From assembly GCF_022829605.1 (NCBI RefSeq), contig NZ_JAKSYD010000196.1, positions 1-58,555 of the forward strand: a DNA stretch of 58,555 nucleotides, given 5' to 3'. Made by a program: the position numbers and the translations under genes. The DNA comes from Methylobacterium sp. E-065. Its GTDB lineage: Bacteria > Pseudomonadota > Alphaproteobacteria > Rhizobiales > Beijerinckiaceae. Under the pieces are notes generated by a model. It did no database searches, was not told where the DNA came from, and was given only the letters and a program-made list of their open reading frames with translations. This document shows positions 34,222 to 46,412 of the stretch, piece after piece (position 1 is the first letter of the stretch; each line of letters begins with the position of its first letter).

Positions 34222-34533
34222 ATGACCACCATACGGACGCTGATCCACGCGGGGAGCAACGACGACCGCTGGTTACTCTGCCACGGCGACGACCAGGCCG
34301 ACGTGTTCGTCTTCCACGAGCCGAACGGACCGTCCGGGGGGGCGCCGTCCCGGATCGAGCTTACGAGCTTCCTGGCTTCCGGGAACGGATCGCCCGAGCA
34401 CCGCGCGCTCCTGACGATGATCGGCTCCCTGGTCGAGGCGGCACATGCGGGCTCGGCCCCGCCCGTCCGTGGACCCGAGCCCGGAGCCGCAGGTGCCGAA
34501 CCGACCCCGGGCGAGGCCGCCTCCTCGATCTGA
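34222..34533 (+). CDS. small protein of unknown function
   Basis: The 103-residue protein has a structured N-terminal half (TTIRTLIHAGSNDDRWLLCH, then DVFVFHEPNG) and a helix with ELTSFLASGNGSPEHRALLT, ending in a disordered Pro/Glu/Ala tail. I do not recognise it. It lies 25 bases after the aquaporin and before the coiled-coil gene in the same direction. Confidence 0.6.
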   Translation: MTTIRTLIHAGSNDDRWLLCHGDDQADVFVFHEPNGPSGGAPSRIELTSFLASGNGSPEHRALLTMIGSLVEAAHAGSAPPVRGPEPGAAGAEPTPGEAASSI

Positions 34534-34564
34534 CCCCAAACCCCTCCAAGCCCGCGAGACCGCC

Positions 34565-35737
34565 ATGGCCATCGACTATCGCCCGGAACTGCGCCGACCC
34601 CTCCCGTTCAGCCTCGCCGTCGTGGCGGCGGTTCTCCTGGTCTGGCTCGTCGTGGCGTCCATCGCCGGCGCCAGGCAGCGGACGACGAGGGACCACCGCA
34701 TCGGTGATCTGGAAGCCCGGCAGACGGCGCTCCAGGGTGACCTCGACCAGCAGCGGTCAACCGCCGGCACTTTGGCCGCGCTCCAGGCCAGGATCGCCTC
34801 GGCCCAGCAGCAGGACCGGGACGCGACCCAGGCCGGCGAGCAGGCCAAGGCGAAGGCGGCGAACCTCGCCTCGGAGCGACAGGCGGCGGAGGGGAAGGCG
34901 ACCGAGGCGAAGTCCGCATCCGAGGCCGAGGCCAGGAAGCTGGCCGACCTTCAGGCGCAGGTCGGCCAGGCCGAGCAGAAGCTCGCGCCGATGAAGGAGG
35001 CCATCACCGCGGCCGAGCAGGCGGCGTCCGCCCGGACGAAGGAGCTCGCCGACGTCGGGCGCCGCCTTGAGGATACGCGCCAGCAGGAGGCCAAGCTGCG
35101 TGCCGACATCGCCGCCATGTCCCAGGAGGCGACCGCCAAGACCGCTGACTTGGCCAAGGCCGAGGAGAGCCAGCAGAAGGCCCGCGAGGGCTCGGCCGCG
35201 GCGCAGAAGGAACTTGCGGACGCCCGTACCGCCACGGAGCAGTCGACGAGGCAGCGGGGCGAGCTGGAGCAGGCCATCGCCGGCCTCGACGCCAACAAGG
35301 ACAAGCTGACCGCCGAGATCACCCAGGCCGGCCAGCAACTGCAGCAGGCCAAGGACGGATTGGCGTCGACCCGGAAGGATCTCGCCACGACCCAGGCCGA
35401 GCGGGACCGGGTCATCTCCGAGCGCGGTCAGGCCGAGCAGGCCATCCAGAAGCTGACGGCCGACCGTGACGGGGCGACCGCAGCGGTGGAAGCGCTAAGG
35501 AAGCAACAGGCCGACGCCCAGGCGCAACTCGCCTCCCTGACCGAGACGCTGGCCACGCGCAACAAGGAGATGGCCACCCTCGAAGACCGGCTCGGGATGA
35601 CCCGCCAGGAACTCGCGGCAGCCCAGGCTAAGCTCGCGGAAGCCCGGCAGGGGCTCTCGGACCAGCCCCCGGCCATGACGGTGCAGCCCGTTCCGTCCCA
35701 GTCTCCGGCGCCCACCACCGTACCGAAGGCGGACTGA
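34565..35737 (+). CDS. membrane-anchored long coiled-coil protein
   Basis: The ATG at 34565 starts 390 residues: a short cytoplasmic stretch, one membrane helix (LPFSLAVVAAVLLVWLVVAS) and then about 300 residues of continuous heptads rich in Ala, Glu, Gln and Lys (LEARQTALQGDLDQQ, ATAKTADLAKAEESQQKARE, TAEITQAGQQLQQAKDGL). The C-terminus is Pro-rich. It probably forms a long rod facing the periplasm. Such proteins are seen as envelope scaffolds; no specific family assigned. An ATG 40 codons upstream in the same frame is less likely. Confidence 0.7.
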   Translation: MAIDYRPELRRPLPFSLAVVAAVLLVWLVVASIAGARQRTTRDHRIGDLEARQTALQGDLDQQRSTAGTLAALQARIASAQQQDRDATQAGEQAKAKAANLASERQAAEGKATEAKSASEAEARKLADLQAQVGQAEQKLAPMKEAITAAEQAASARTKELADVGRRLEDTRQQEAKLRADIAAMSQEATAKTADLAKAEESQQKAREGSAAAQKELADARTATEQSTRQRGELEQAIAGLDANKDKLTAEITQAGQQLQQAKDGLASTRKDLATTQAERDRVISERGQAEQAIQKLTADRDGATAAVEALRKQQADAQAQLASLTETLATRNKEMATLEDRLGMTRQELAAAQAKLAEARQGLSDQPPAMTVQPVPSQSPAPTTVPKAD

Positions 35738-35783
35738 ACCGGCACATCGTCGATACACCTCGACCTACCCGAAGGGCGAAGAC

Positions 35784-36770
35784 TTGCATTTCCTCGGAAT
35801 CGACTGGGTCGGCGTCAACGCCGAGAACGGGCGGAAACTCGTCCTTTCGCTCGTGTTCATCGCGGTGGTCGTCGGCGGTGGCATGGGCCTTCGGGCGCTG
35901 GTCGGGCTAGTCCTGACCCGCACCGACCATTCCACGCTCCAGACCAAGTTCTGGACGCGCCAGGGCATCAGCCTGCTCGCGGCGGTGCTGCTGGTCCTCG
36001 GGCTGCTCTCGATCTGGTTCAACGACCCGGCCCGGCTTGCCACCGCCTTCGGACTGCTCTCGGCCGGCCTCGCCTTCGCCCTGCAGCAGGTGATCACGTC
36101 GCTCGCCGGCTACTTTGTGATCCTGCGCGGCTCGACCTTCACGGTGGGCGACCGCATCACCATGGGCGGCGTGCGTGGAGACGTGCTGCGCCTCGGCTTC
36201 ATCCAGACCACCATCATGGAGATGGGCCAGCCCCCGGCGGTCCAGGGCAGCAGCCCGGCGATGTGGGTCAGGAGCCGCCAGTTCACCGGCCGCATCGTCA
36301 CCGTGAGCAACGCGCAGATCTTCTCGGAACCGGTGTTCAACTACACCCGCGACTTCCCCTTTATCTGGGAGGAGATGGCTATCCCCATCACCTACGAGTC
36401 CGACCGCCTGAAGGTCGAGGCGATCATGCTCGCCGCCGCGCGCCGGCACGCCCTCGACGCCACCGCGATGGCCGGGGAGGCCAAGGCGCGGCTGCAGGAC
36501 CGTTTCGGGGTCGAGCCGGTCGATCTGGAGCCGCGGGTGTTCTTCCGCATCACCGACAACTGGCTGGAGCTCACCGTCCGCTTCATCCTCGGCACACACC
36601 AAATTCGTGGGGCCAAGGACGCGATGAGCCGCGAGATCCTGGCCGGCCTGGACGACGCCGGCATCGGCATCGCGTCGGCGACCTACGACATCGTCGGGCT
36701 ACCGCCGGTCGAGCTCGCCGGTCGGCGCCGCATGGGGCGTGCCGCCGCCTCTTCGGAGACTGCCGAGTGA
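35784..36770 (+). CDS. mechanosensitive ion channel, MscS family
   Basis: A TTG at 35784 with GAAGGGCG upstream opens 328 residues. Three hydrophobic helices (VLSLVFIAVVVGGGMGLRAL, GISLLAAVLLVLGLLSIWFN, GLLSAGLAFALQQVITSLAG) are followed by FVILRGSTFTVGDRITMGGV, the MscS beta-domain, and TGRIVTVSNAQIFSEPVFNY. The pore helix motif resembles MscS rather than MscK. It would open under hypo-osmotic shock. The stop overlaps the next gene start (GTGA), so they are coupled. Confidence 0.85.
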   Translation: MHFLGIDWVGVNAENGRKLVLSLVFIAVVVGGGMGLRALVGLVLTRTDHSTLQTKFWTRQGISLLAAVLLVLGLLSIWFNDPARLATAFGLLSAGLAFALQQVITSLAGYFVILRGSTFTVGDRITMGGVRGDVLRLGFIQTTIMEMGQPPAVQGSSPAMWVRSRQFTGRIVTVSNAQIFSEPVFNYTRDFPFIWEEMAIPITYESDRLKVEAIMLAAARRHALDATAMAGEAKARLQDRFGVEPVDLEPRVFFRITDNWLELTVRFILGTHQIRGAKDAMSREILAGLDDAGIGIASATYDIVGLPPVELAGRRRMGRAAASSETAE

Positions 36771-37543
36771 CGACCACGATTCCGTTCCTGGCTGCCCTGG
36801 CGGCGGTAGTGCTGGCGCTCGTCCACGTCGTGACGCCTACCTTGCGTTTCCTCGACGGTTCGCCCCGAAGCATCTGGCTGTCGGCCGCCGGCGGGGTCGC
36901 GGTGGCCTACGTCTTCGTCCACTTCCTGCCGGAATTAGCCGATGGCGAGGCCAGCGTCGGCCGGATGGCCGGCGGCACCTTCGGGGGCTTTTCGGAGCGG
37001 CATGTCTACCTGATCGCGCTTGCCGGCCTGATGGCCTTCTACGGATTGGACCGGTTGGCGAAGGTCGACCGATCACGCCGCGCCGGCCTCGCGGTCACCG
37101 ATGCCCGGAGTTCCACCGCGGCGTCCGACGTCGGCACCGGGGTCGGCGTGTTCTGTATCCACATGGCATCCTTCGGCCTCTGAAACGGCCTCGTCGGGTA
37201 CCTCCTCCTGCACCGCGAGGTCATGACCTTCGCCTCCCTGGCCTTCTTCACGGTGGCCATGTCGCTGCATTTCGTGGTCACCGACTACGGCCTGAACGAG
37301 GACCACAAGGCGGCCTACCGCAGGATCGGCCGCTGGGTCCTGGCCGCCGCCGTGCTCGCGGGGTTCGCGCTCGGCGCCCTGACGACCGTGTCCGATGCCG
37401 CAATCGCCGCGCTGACCGCCTTCCTCGGCGGCGGCGTGATCCTCAACGTCTTGAAGAACGAGGTGCCGAGCGAGCGGCAGAGCCGGTTCTGGGCCTTCGC
37501 GCTGGGAGCGGCCGGGTATTCCGCGTTGCTTCTGACGCTTTGA
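36767..37543 (+). pseudogene. polytopic membrane protein interrupted by an in-frame TGA
   Basis: From a GTG at 36767 one frame runs to a TGA at 37181-37183 and resumes at once to a stop at 37543, with no shift and protein-like sequence on both sides (CIHMASFGL, stop, NGLVGYLLLHREVMTFASLA). A single substitution, probably Trp TGG to TGA, separates the halves. The whole would have about 258 residues and seven or eight helices (TIPFLAALAAVVLALVHVVT, FASLAFFTVAMSLHFVVTDY). I do not recognise the family. It could be a recent nonsense mutation, a sequencing error or readthrough. The first half overlaps the MscS stop. Confidence 0.75.
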
Positions 37544-37631
37544 GCCGTCCTCTCGGAACACGGGCACGGCTCATGCAGACCTCGATGGTCGCCGCCGAGC
37601 GGGACGGGACGACGGGACTCGATTCACGGGG

Positions 37632-38513
37632 ATGAGCATGAGGATCAGGACGGGGTACACCATCGGCTACGACACGTTCGGGCCGACGCCGATCATCTAC
37701 CAACTCGACGTCCATCCGTCGCGGGCCCACGACCTGCTGTCCTCGGATGCGATGCGGGTCGACCCGCCGGTTCCGATGCGGAAGTACACCGACGCGTTCG
37801 GCAACACCTGCGTGAGGCTGCTCTCGCCCGGCGGGCGGGTCACCGTCTCGGCCGACTTCCTGATCCACGACAGCGGCGAGCCCGACGCCTACGCCCCCGA
37901 CGCGCGGCAGATCCCGGTCCAGGACTTGCCGGACGAGGTGTTGATCTATCTCCTCGGCTCGCGCTACTGCGACACCGACAAGCTCGCCGGTACCGCGTGG
38001 TCGCTCTTCGGCGGGGCGCCCGAGGGGTGGGCGCGGGTCGCGGCCATCGTGACGTGGGCGCACGAGCGCATCCGGTTCGACTACCAGCTCGCCGATGCGA
38101 CGCGGTCCGCGTTCGACGGGTTCAACCAACGCGTCGGCGTCTGCCGCGACTTCGCCCACCTCGCTGTGACCCTGTGCCGATGCATGAACTTCCCGGCGCG
38201 CTACTGCACGGGCTACCTGGGTGACATCGGCGTTCCGGTCGATCCGAACCCGATGGACTTCTCTGCGTGGTTCGAGGTGTTCCTCGACGGTCCCGAGGGG
38301 CCGCGATGGTATACCTTCGACGCCCGCCATAACGCCCGCCGGATCGGACGCATCGTGATCGCCCGCGGTCGGGACGCCACCGACGTCGCGATCTCGACGA
38401 GCTTCGGCACGGCGCTGCTGGCGCAGTTCGACGTGCACACGGTGGAGGTTGCCGACGAGGCCACGACGGAGCCCCATTCGGGTGCTAGGTCGCCGGCATC
38501 CTCGGAGGCCTGA
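37632..38513 (+). CDS. transglutaminase-like cysteine peptidase family protein
   Basis: The 293-residue protein has a transglutaminase-like core: the nucleophile Cys in NQRVGVCRDFAHLAVTLC, then PMDFSAWFEVFL and WYTFDARHN with the Asp. The position usually held by the catalytic His (HAWFE) is Ser here; I recall the same SAWFE form in related alphaproteobacterial proteins, so this may be a subfamily feature. An N-terminal beta domain (GYDTFGPTPIIYQLDVHPS) precedes it. The ATG at 37638 is an alternative start. No export signal is seen, so it acts in the cytoplasm; the substrate is unknown. Confidence 0.8.
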   Translation: MSMRIRTGYTIGYDTFGPTPIIYQLDVHPSRAHDLLSSDAMRVDPPVPMRKYTDAFGNTCVRLLSPGGRVTVSADFLIHDSGEPDAYAPDARQIPVQDLPDEVLIYLLGSRYCDTDKLAGTAWSLFGGAPEGWARVAAIVTWAHERIRFDYQLADATRSAFDGFNQRVGVCRDFAHLAVTLCRCMNFPARYCTGYLGDIGVPVDPNPMDFSAWFEVFLDGPEGPRWYTFDARHNARRIGRIVIARGRDATDVAISTSFGTALLAQFDVHTVEVADEATTEPHSGARSPASSEA

Positions 38514-38519
38514 ACCGCG

Positions 38520-38798
38520 GTGACGCCGGAACCTCATCCCACGGCCGGTCCGGCGTCGCATGCGAACCGCCGGTGGGGGCACTCGCATTCGATGGAGGGA
38601 CGGCCCTTGATCCCCGGCACCACGTCCCGCACCGTCACGCCCGGCGAGGCCATCGCGCTGTGGCATCTGAGGTTGGCCATGCAGGCCGGCAACGACAACA
38701 TGCCGATGACGGGGCGAGGCCTCGCCTTGGGTGCGGCGCTCGGCGTCCCGCTCGCCTCGACGGCCGCCTTGGCTGCCTGCGTCCGCTTCCTGCTCTAG
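38520..38798 (+). CDS. small protein of unknown function
   Basis: A GTG at 38520 opens a 92-residue frame; the ATG at 38592 (MEGRPLIPGTTSRTVTPGEA) is also plausible. The C-terminal hydrophobic helix (GAALGVPLASTAALAACVRF) suggests a membrane anchor, and TPGEAIALWHLRLAMQAGND looks like a genuine helix. It lies directly after the transglutaminase-like gene. No family recognised. Confidence 0.45.
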   Translation: MTPEPHPTAGPASHANRRWGHSHSMEGRPLIPGTTSRTVTPGEAIALWHLRLAMQAGNDNMPMTGRGLALGAALGVPLASTAALAACVRFLL

Positions 38799-38954
38799 GC
38801 ATCCGCATACACCGGTGCGGATCTACGTACGGACGGCTCGAATACAGCCACCGAGCGCCGGAAACCGGATCGCCCGGCCCGTTCACGAATGGGCGAGTGC
38901 CCCAAGGTCGTTGCCTTTCGGTGGTACGGACCGCGTACACACACCGGAATTCCC

Positions 38955-41618
<2,664 letters not shown>

Positions 41619-41732
41619 GCTCCAACCCGTTGTAGGGCATGTGATCCGACCCTTACGACGGCGGAAGTGCTGATCCCTCCGCCGGTGAGGCGTCGGACGG
41701 TCTCGACGACAGGTTTGCCCGGAAGGAAATGG

Positions 41733-43559
41733 ATGGAACACGGTTTGGCGACGGCCGTCCTCTGCATCGTGGGCGGTGGCATCGCCGCCCAGTTGCTCGC
41801 CGCGCGCCTGCGCATCCCCGCCATCGTGCTGCTGCTCGCGCTCGGGTTCCTTGTCGGACCCGTGTTCGGCCTGCTGCACCCGTCCCGCGACTTCGGGGAG
41901 AACCTGCGACCCTTGATCGGCTTGGCGGTGGCCATCGTGGTGTTTGAGGGTGGTCTCGCGCTCGATTTCCGCGAACTCAGGGCCTCGGGCGAGGGCGTTC
42001 TCCGGTTCACCGCCTTCGCGCTGCCGGTCAACTTCGTCCTGGGTACCCTCGCCGCCCACCTCATCGGCGGGATGATGTGGGGCCCCGCGTCGGTCTTCGG
42101 CGCCATCCTCGTCGTTACCGGACCGACCGTGATCCTGCCGCTGCTGCGCCACGCCCGCCTGGAGCGGCGGTCTGCCGCCTTCCTGAAGTGGGAGGCCATC
42201 GTCAACGACCCGGTCGGGGCCATCCTCACGGCGGTCGTCATCGAGATCCTGGTGGGCGTGCCGCACGACGCCGGCGAGACCCCGGCAGTCGCCCTGGCGA
42301 TCCACCTCGCCGAGGGCGTGCTCGTGGCGGGCGGTCTCGGCGTTGGCTTTGCCCTCTTGGTGGCCTGGGCATTCCGGCGGGATCTCGTCTCAGAGACGCT
42401 CAAAACGCCGGTGCTGCTCGCGCTCGCGCTTGTCGCCTACGTCGTCCCGAACCTTCTCATGCACGAGGCCGGGCTGATCGGCGCGACCGTGTTCGGCATC
42501 GCGCTGGCCAACCGCCACGTGCCGGGCTTGGGCGAGTTGCGTCGGTTCAAGGAGGCGCTTGTCGTGCTCCTGGTGTCGTGCCTGTTCGTCGTACTGACCG
42601 CCGACCTCGACCTCGGCGTCCTCGGCAAGCTGTCCCTGCCCATCCTCGCTCTCACCGCCGCTGTCCTGTTCGCGGTCCGCCCGGCCGCCATCTGGCTCGC
42701 GACGCTGGGCAGCGACCTGTCGCGGCGGGAGCGGCTGTTCGTGGGCTGGATCGGCCCTCGCGGTATCGTCGCGGCTGCCGTCGCCGGTTTGGCCGGTCCC
42801 CGTCTGAGCGAGGCGGGCTACGCCGGCGGCGACCTGATCCAGCCCACCGTGTTCGCGGTCATCGTGGCCACGGTCATCCTTCATGGCTTTTCACTGGGAC
42901 CGCTGGCTCGGCGACTGGGTCTGTCCACCGCGGCCGAGACCCAGCGGCTCGCCGTCGTCGGGGCGTCGCCATGGGCGAGCGACATGGTCGTCGCCCTGCA
43001 TCGCGCGGGCGTGCCGGTGGTGCTAATCGACACCTACCCTGGCGCGCTTCAGGCCGCTCGTGAGGCGGGGGTGCCAACGCTGCAGGCCGAGCTCTTGTCG
43101 CGGCATGCCGAGGAAGGTCTCGCCGACCACCCCCCGGACCATCTGCTCGCTGCGACCCGGGACGAGCTCTACAACGCGCTGGTGTGCACTCGGTTGGCCC
43201 CCGAGATCGGCCGCGAGCGCGTCTACCAACTCGCGCCGTCGGCGGACCACCTCCTGCACGCGGACACGGGTGTCAGCCGGGATACCCGCGGCAAGGTTCT
43301 CGGCGACGGCACGGTCGACTTCGATGCCCTGGCCGGGCGGCACGAGGCCGGCTGGCGGTTCGAAGTCGTCCTCGCGAATGCGGGGGCGCAGACCGACGCG
43401 GTCGCCCTGCTGATCATCGAGACGGACGGGGCGGTGAAACTCCTCTCGGTCGACAACGAGCGTGCCGCCCCCAACGAGGGGGATCGCATGCTTGCCTTCG
43501 CCGCGCCGGACATTCCTCGCCTCGATTTAGCGGAAGAGTCATCTCCGGTGCACGCCTGA
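41733..43559 (+). CDS. CPA1-type cation:proton antiporter with C-terminal RCK-like domain
   Basis: The ATG at 41733 is preceded by GGAAGGAA; an earlier frame is not protein-like. The 608-residue protein has a 12-13 helix antiporter domain: ATAVLCIVGGGIAAQLLAAR, GPTVILPLLRHARLERRSAA, FLKWEAIVNDPVGAILTAVV. From about residue 405 a Rossmann domain follows (LAVVGASPWASDMVVALHRA, then LIDTYPGALQAAREAGVP), typical of RCK/TrkA-N regulators. It exchanges Na+ or K+ for H+, gated by a nucleotide bound at the Rossmann domain. The asparagine-aspartate in NDPVG is the ion-binding pair of CPA1. Confidence 0.85.
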   Translation: MEHGLATAVLCIVGGGIAAQLLAARLRIPAIVLLLALGFLVGPVFGLLHPSRDFGENLRPLIGLAVAIVVFEGGLALDFRELRASGEGVLRFTAFALPVNFVLGTLAAHLIGGMMWGPASVFGAILVVTGPTVILPLLRHARLERRSAAFLKWEAIVNDPVGAILTAVVIEILVGVPHDAGETPAVALAIHLAEGVLVAGGLGVGFALLVAWAFRRDLVSETLKTPVLLALALVAYVVPNLLMHEAGLIGATVFGIALANRHVPGLGELRRFKEALVVLLVSCLFVVLTADLDLGVLGKLSLPILALTAAVLFAVRPAAIWLATLGSDLSRRERLFVGWIGPRGIVAAAVAGLAGPRLSEAGYAGGDLIQPTVFAVIVATVILHGFSLGPLARRLGLSTAAETQRLAVVGASPWASDMVVALHRAGVPVVLIDTYPGALQAAREAGVPTLQAELLSRHAEEGLADHPPDHLLAATRDELYNALVCTRLAPEIGRERVYQLAPSADHLLHADTGVSRDTRGKVLGDGTVDFDALAGRHEAGWRFEVVLANAGAQTDAVALLIIETDGAVKLLSVDNERAAPNEGDRMLAFAAPDIPRLDLAEESSPVHA

Positions 43560-43649
43560 CGAACGGTATCCGAACGGCGTCCGGGCTCGACCGGTTCACT
43601 CTCGGGTCGGATGGCCATTGCCGAGGTTCCGCAAGGAGTCAAACCTCGC

Positions 43650-45116
43650 TCAGTAGGTCAGCGTCGCCCGCAAGCCGACGACCGTGCCGTTCTTGATCCG
43701 CCGCCCGAGCGCGTCGCGCGGGTCGGGGATGTTGCCCCCCGGATGGAAAACGTACTGCAGGTTCGGCTGTACCGTCACGCCCGGGCCGAGGACCGCCTGG
43801 TACGTGGCCTCGATCAGCGCCTCGAACCGCCGCCGGGGCATCGCGGTGCCCGTCTCCAGGATGGTGTCGCGATCTGCACCCCGGGCCGACGGCGAGATGC
43901 GCGCGTACGACACTGCCACGCCCGCCGTGTCGTTCGACCGACCCGGCAGCAGCCCGCGGTAGCCGATGCCAGCGTCGAGGTAGAGGTCGATCAGGTTGCG
44001 GTCGCCCGGCGACGTCACCGCCCGCACGAACGCGCTTGCGCCCTGCCCGGCGTCGTCCGGCTCGCGGTACACGGTCTGGTCGATGATCCCGTACAGGCCG
44101 TCGTTGCCCCGGAACCTGCGGGCGACCCCGGTTGTCGAAGGGTCGGCGAGCGAGCGACCGGTGTCATCGACCCGGAGAGAATCGAACCGGCCGAAATGGT
44201 GCCAGCCCCCGAGCGTCACCGTCCCGGGCTCGACTAGAACCTGACCCGTGCCGGCCCGTTCCTCGAAGTTGTACGCGTAGGCCGCTTCCGCGATCAGGAA
44301 CGCTGGATCGGACAGCCTGAAGTTTGTGCCGGTGCGGTCGCGCCGTTGCGGGTCCGGGTCGTTCCACTGCCGCGCCGGACCGGCCGGGTCGCCGTCGAAC
44401 AGACCGACCTGGAATGAGAGGTTCGAGGTCGGGAGGTACTTGGCCCGGATCGCGGGCGCGCCGAACGGGTAGGCCGGACCACCGCTCGGCAGGTTTGTGC
44501 CGGCGATGGTCGGCCAGCCGAACGTCGAGTTGATGAACAGCGTCGCGGTCTGGCTCACGAGGAACTCGGTGTCGGCCGCCACCTGTCCGAGCTTGACCGC
44601 CAGTTGCCCGTCGAGGAACTGCTGCTCAATCCAGAGCTCGTACAAGCGGGTGGACGGCAGCGCTTCCAGTTCGCTGATCACGGCAAGGTCGTTGACGGCG
44701 GCCCGGGACAGCCCGGCGCCGTTGATCTGGTAGGCCTCGACCCGGAACGCGGCGCCGTGCCAGCCGGCGAGGCGGTCGAGGTCGGCGTCGAGCTGCATGT
44801 CGAGCCGCCCGAGGACGGTGGCCGTGCGACGCGTGCCGCCGCTAGTGTCGCCGAGGATGTCGGCAATGGCGTTGAAGCTGAGGACAATCCCTCGGTCAAA
44901 CAGGAAGCGACGCAGACCCGTAGGATCGGCTGCGTCACCGAGCACGGACTGGATCGAGGTCGTCGCCACCGCCGATGGCTTGCCTGACACCTCGGGCTGG
45001 GCGACCGAGGTGCGCGGATCGCCGCCGGCGCCGGTATTCGCGGACTGGGCGACTGCGGCGATGGGTGCGAGGCTGACGATCAGCGCGACGGCGAGCGTAT
45101 CGCGCAAGGCTCGCAC
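43650..45116 (-). CDS. OprB-type carbohydrate porin
   Basis: The open frame runs to 45296, but a GTG at 45116 gives a clean signal peptide (VRALRDTLAVALIVSLAPIA, then AVAQ) and 488 residues. The mature protein has the OprB pattern: RRFLFDRGIVLSFNAIADIL, RLYELWIEQQFLDGQLAVKL with GQVAADTEF, a C-terminal series of amphipathic strands and a terminal GLRATLTY ending in an aromatic residue. OprB porins form outer-membrane channels for sugars. The divergent ZntB-like gene starts 240 bases away, so the two may share a control region. Confidence 0.8.
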   Translation of the reverse strand: MRALRDTLAVALIVSLAPIAAVAQSANTGAGGDPRTSVAQPEVSGKPSAVATTSIQSVLGDAADPTGLRRFLFDRGIVLSFNAIADILGDTSGGTRRTATVLGRLDMQLDADLDRLAGWHGAAFRVEAYQINGAGLSRAAVNDLAVISELEALPSTRLYELWIEQQFLDGQLAVKLGQVAADTEFLVSQTATLFINSTFGWPTIAGTNLPSGGPAYPFGAPAIRAKYLPTSNLSFQVGLFDGDPAGPARQWNDPDPQRRDRTGTNFRLSDPAFLIAEAAYAYNFEERAGTGQVLVEPGTVTLGGWHHFGRFDSLRVDDTGRSLADPSTTGVARRFRGNDGLYGIIDQTVYREPDDAGQGASAFVRAVTSPGDRNLIDLYLDAGIGYRGLLPGRSNDTAGVAVSYARISPSARGADRDTILETGTAMPRRRFEALIEATYQAVLGPGVTVQPNLQYVFHPGGNIPDPRDALGRRIKNGTVVGLRATLTY

Positions 45117-45353
45117 GTGCCCGGAGCGCCCATGGACGGACGGCCGCCACGCGCGTTCGGTGGAGATGTCTGGCAGGATGCAGAACCCTGGGAACCGACG
45201 AGCCGCTCGAATGTCCGGTGCGGCGCCCATGCGGCTCGTCGGTCGCCCTCGACTTGGATACGAGGGGCACCATACGGGTGCGGCGCCACCACTCAAAGTT
45301 TTTATGTTCTCATCGGCCCGCCGTCACCGGGCCGTTCATCGATTGGATCACCC

Positions 45354-46412
45354 ATGAAGCCGTCGGATCCGCCGGTCGACGCCAGCGCCGCGCCCTCGAC
45401 CACGACGGGCATCGCGGGGCCGACCCGGCCGGGCGAGCCGCTATGGGCCATGGCGTTCGACGCGGATGGGCGGGGACGGTCCGTCCCGCCGGCGCAGGCG
45501 GCGAGCGACCTTGACGCGTTCGGCGGCGGGTTCCTGTGGTTGCACTACGACCTGGATGCGGCGGATCTGGTCGGTCGGGCGAGCGAAGGCAGGTTCGGTC
45601 CCACCCGGCTCGCCACCGCCGTGTTCGCGCCCGACGAGCACCAGCGCATCACTGTCGAGGCCGACCACATCGGGGGCGTCGTCGCCGACCTCGCCCGCCC
45701 GGGAGCCAAGCCCGTCCCGGCGGGCAGGCTCCACTTCGTCTTGGGACCACGCAGCCTCGTCAGCGGCCGCCGCGGACCGGCGGAAAGCCCGGACGCGACC
45801 CGCGCGGCGGTCGAGGGGGGCCACACCGTCGCCTCGCCGACCTTGCTCCTTGAGACCCTTGTCGGGCACGTCGTGTCGGCGATGGCCACCACCGGGCAGA
45901 GGCTCTCGGACGCACTCGACGGGATCGAGGACCACATCCTCGACGGACGGCCCCGCGACGACCGCCGCCGGCTCGGGCCCGTCCGCCGCAACGCGGTGCG
46001 CCTGCATCGGCAGATCGCCGGCCTCGCCGCCGTGTTCCACCGGCTGGAGACGGACGGGGCGACGGACAACGTCCACGGGCCGGCGGTCGCGGCGGCGGCC
46101 CGGCTCGCGCAGCGCCTCGATGCGCTAGACCGCGATATGACCCTGCAGGCGGAGCGGGCTCGGCTGCTGCAAGAAGAGGTGTCCGAACGCATCGCCGAGG
46201 CGACGAACCGGCAGCTCTACGTCCTGTCGGTGCTGTCGGCGCTGTTCCTTCCGCCGACCTTCGTCACCGGCTTGTTCGGGATGAACGTGAAGGGGCTGCC
46301 CTTGGGCGACGATCCGCACGGTTTCCTCTCCGTGTGCGGCCTCAGCTTGGCATCGGCCGTCCTAGCCTTTGCCGTCATACGATTGCTCGGCATTCGTCCA
46401 CCCAGGGGGTGA
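45354..46412 (+). CDS. zntB: ZntB/CorA-type divalent cation transporter
   Basis: The ATG at 45354 gives 352 residues. The long cytoplasmic N-terminal domain contains GGGFLWLHYDLDAADLVGRA, and the helical stalk (RLAQRLDALDRDMTLQAERA) precedes two membrane helices (LYVLSVLSALFLPPTFVTGL and VCGLSLASAVLAFAVIRLLG) with the GMN pore motif in FGMNVKGLPL. The G-M-N plus VKGLPL form is typical of ZntB, a zinc transporter of the CorA family. The large soluble part would gate it. It is divergent from the porin. Confidence 0.85.
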   Translation: MKPSDPPVDASAAPSTTTGIAGPTRPGEPLWAMAFDADGRGRSVPPAQAASDLDAFGGGFLWLHYDLDAADLVGRASEGRFGPTRLATAVFAPDEHQRITVEADHIGGVVADLARPGAKPVPAGRLHFVLGPRSLVSGRRGPAESPDATRAAVEGGHTVASPTLLLETLVGHVVSAMATTGQRLSDALDGIEDHILDGRPRDDRRRLGPVRRNAVRLHRQIAGLAAVFHRLETDGATDNVHGPAVAAAARLAQRLDALDRDMTLQAERARLLQEEVSERIAEATNRQLYVLSVLSALFLPPTFVTGLFGMNVKGLPLGDDPHGFLSVCGLSLASAVLAFAVIRLLGIRPPRG

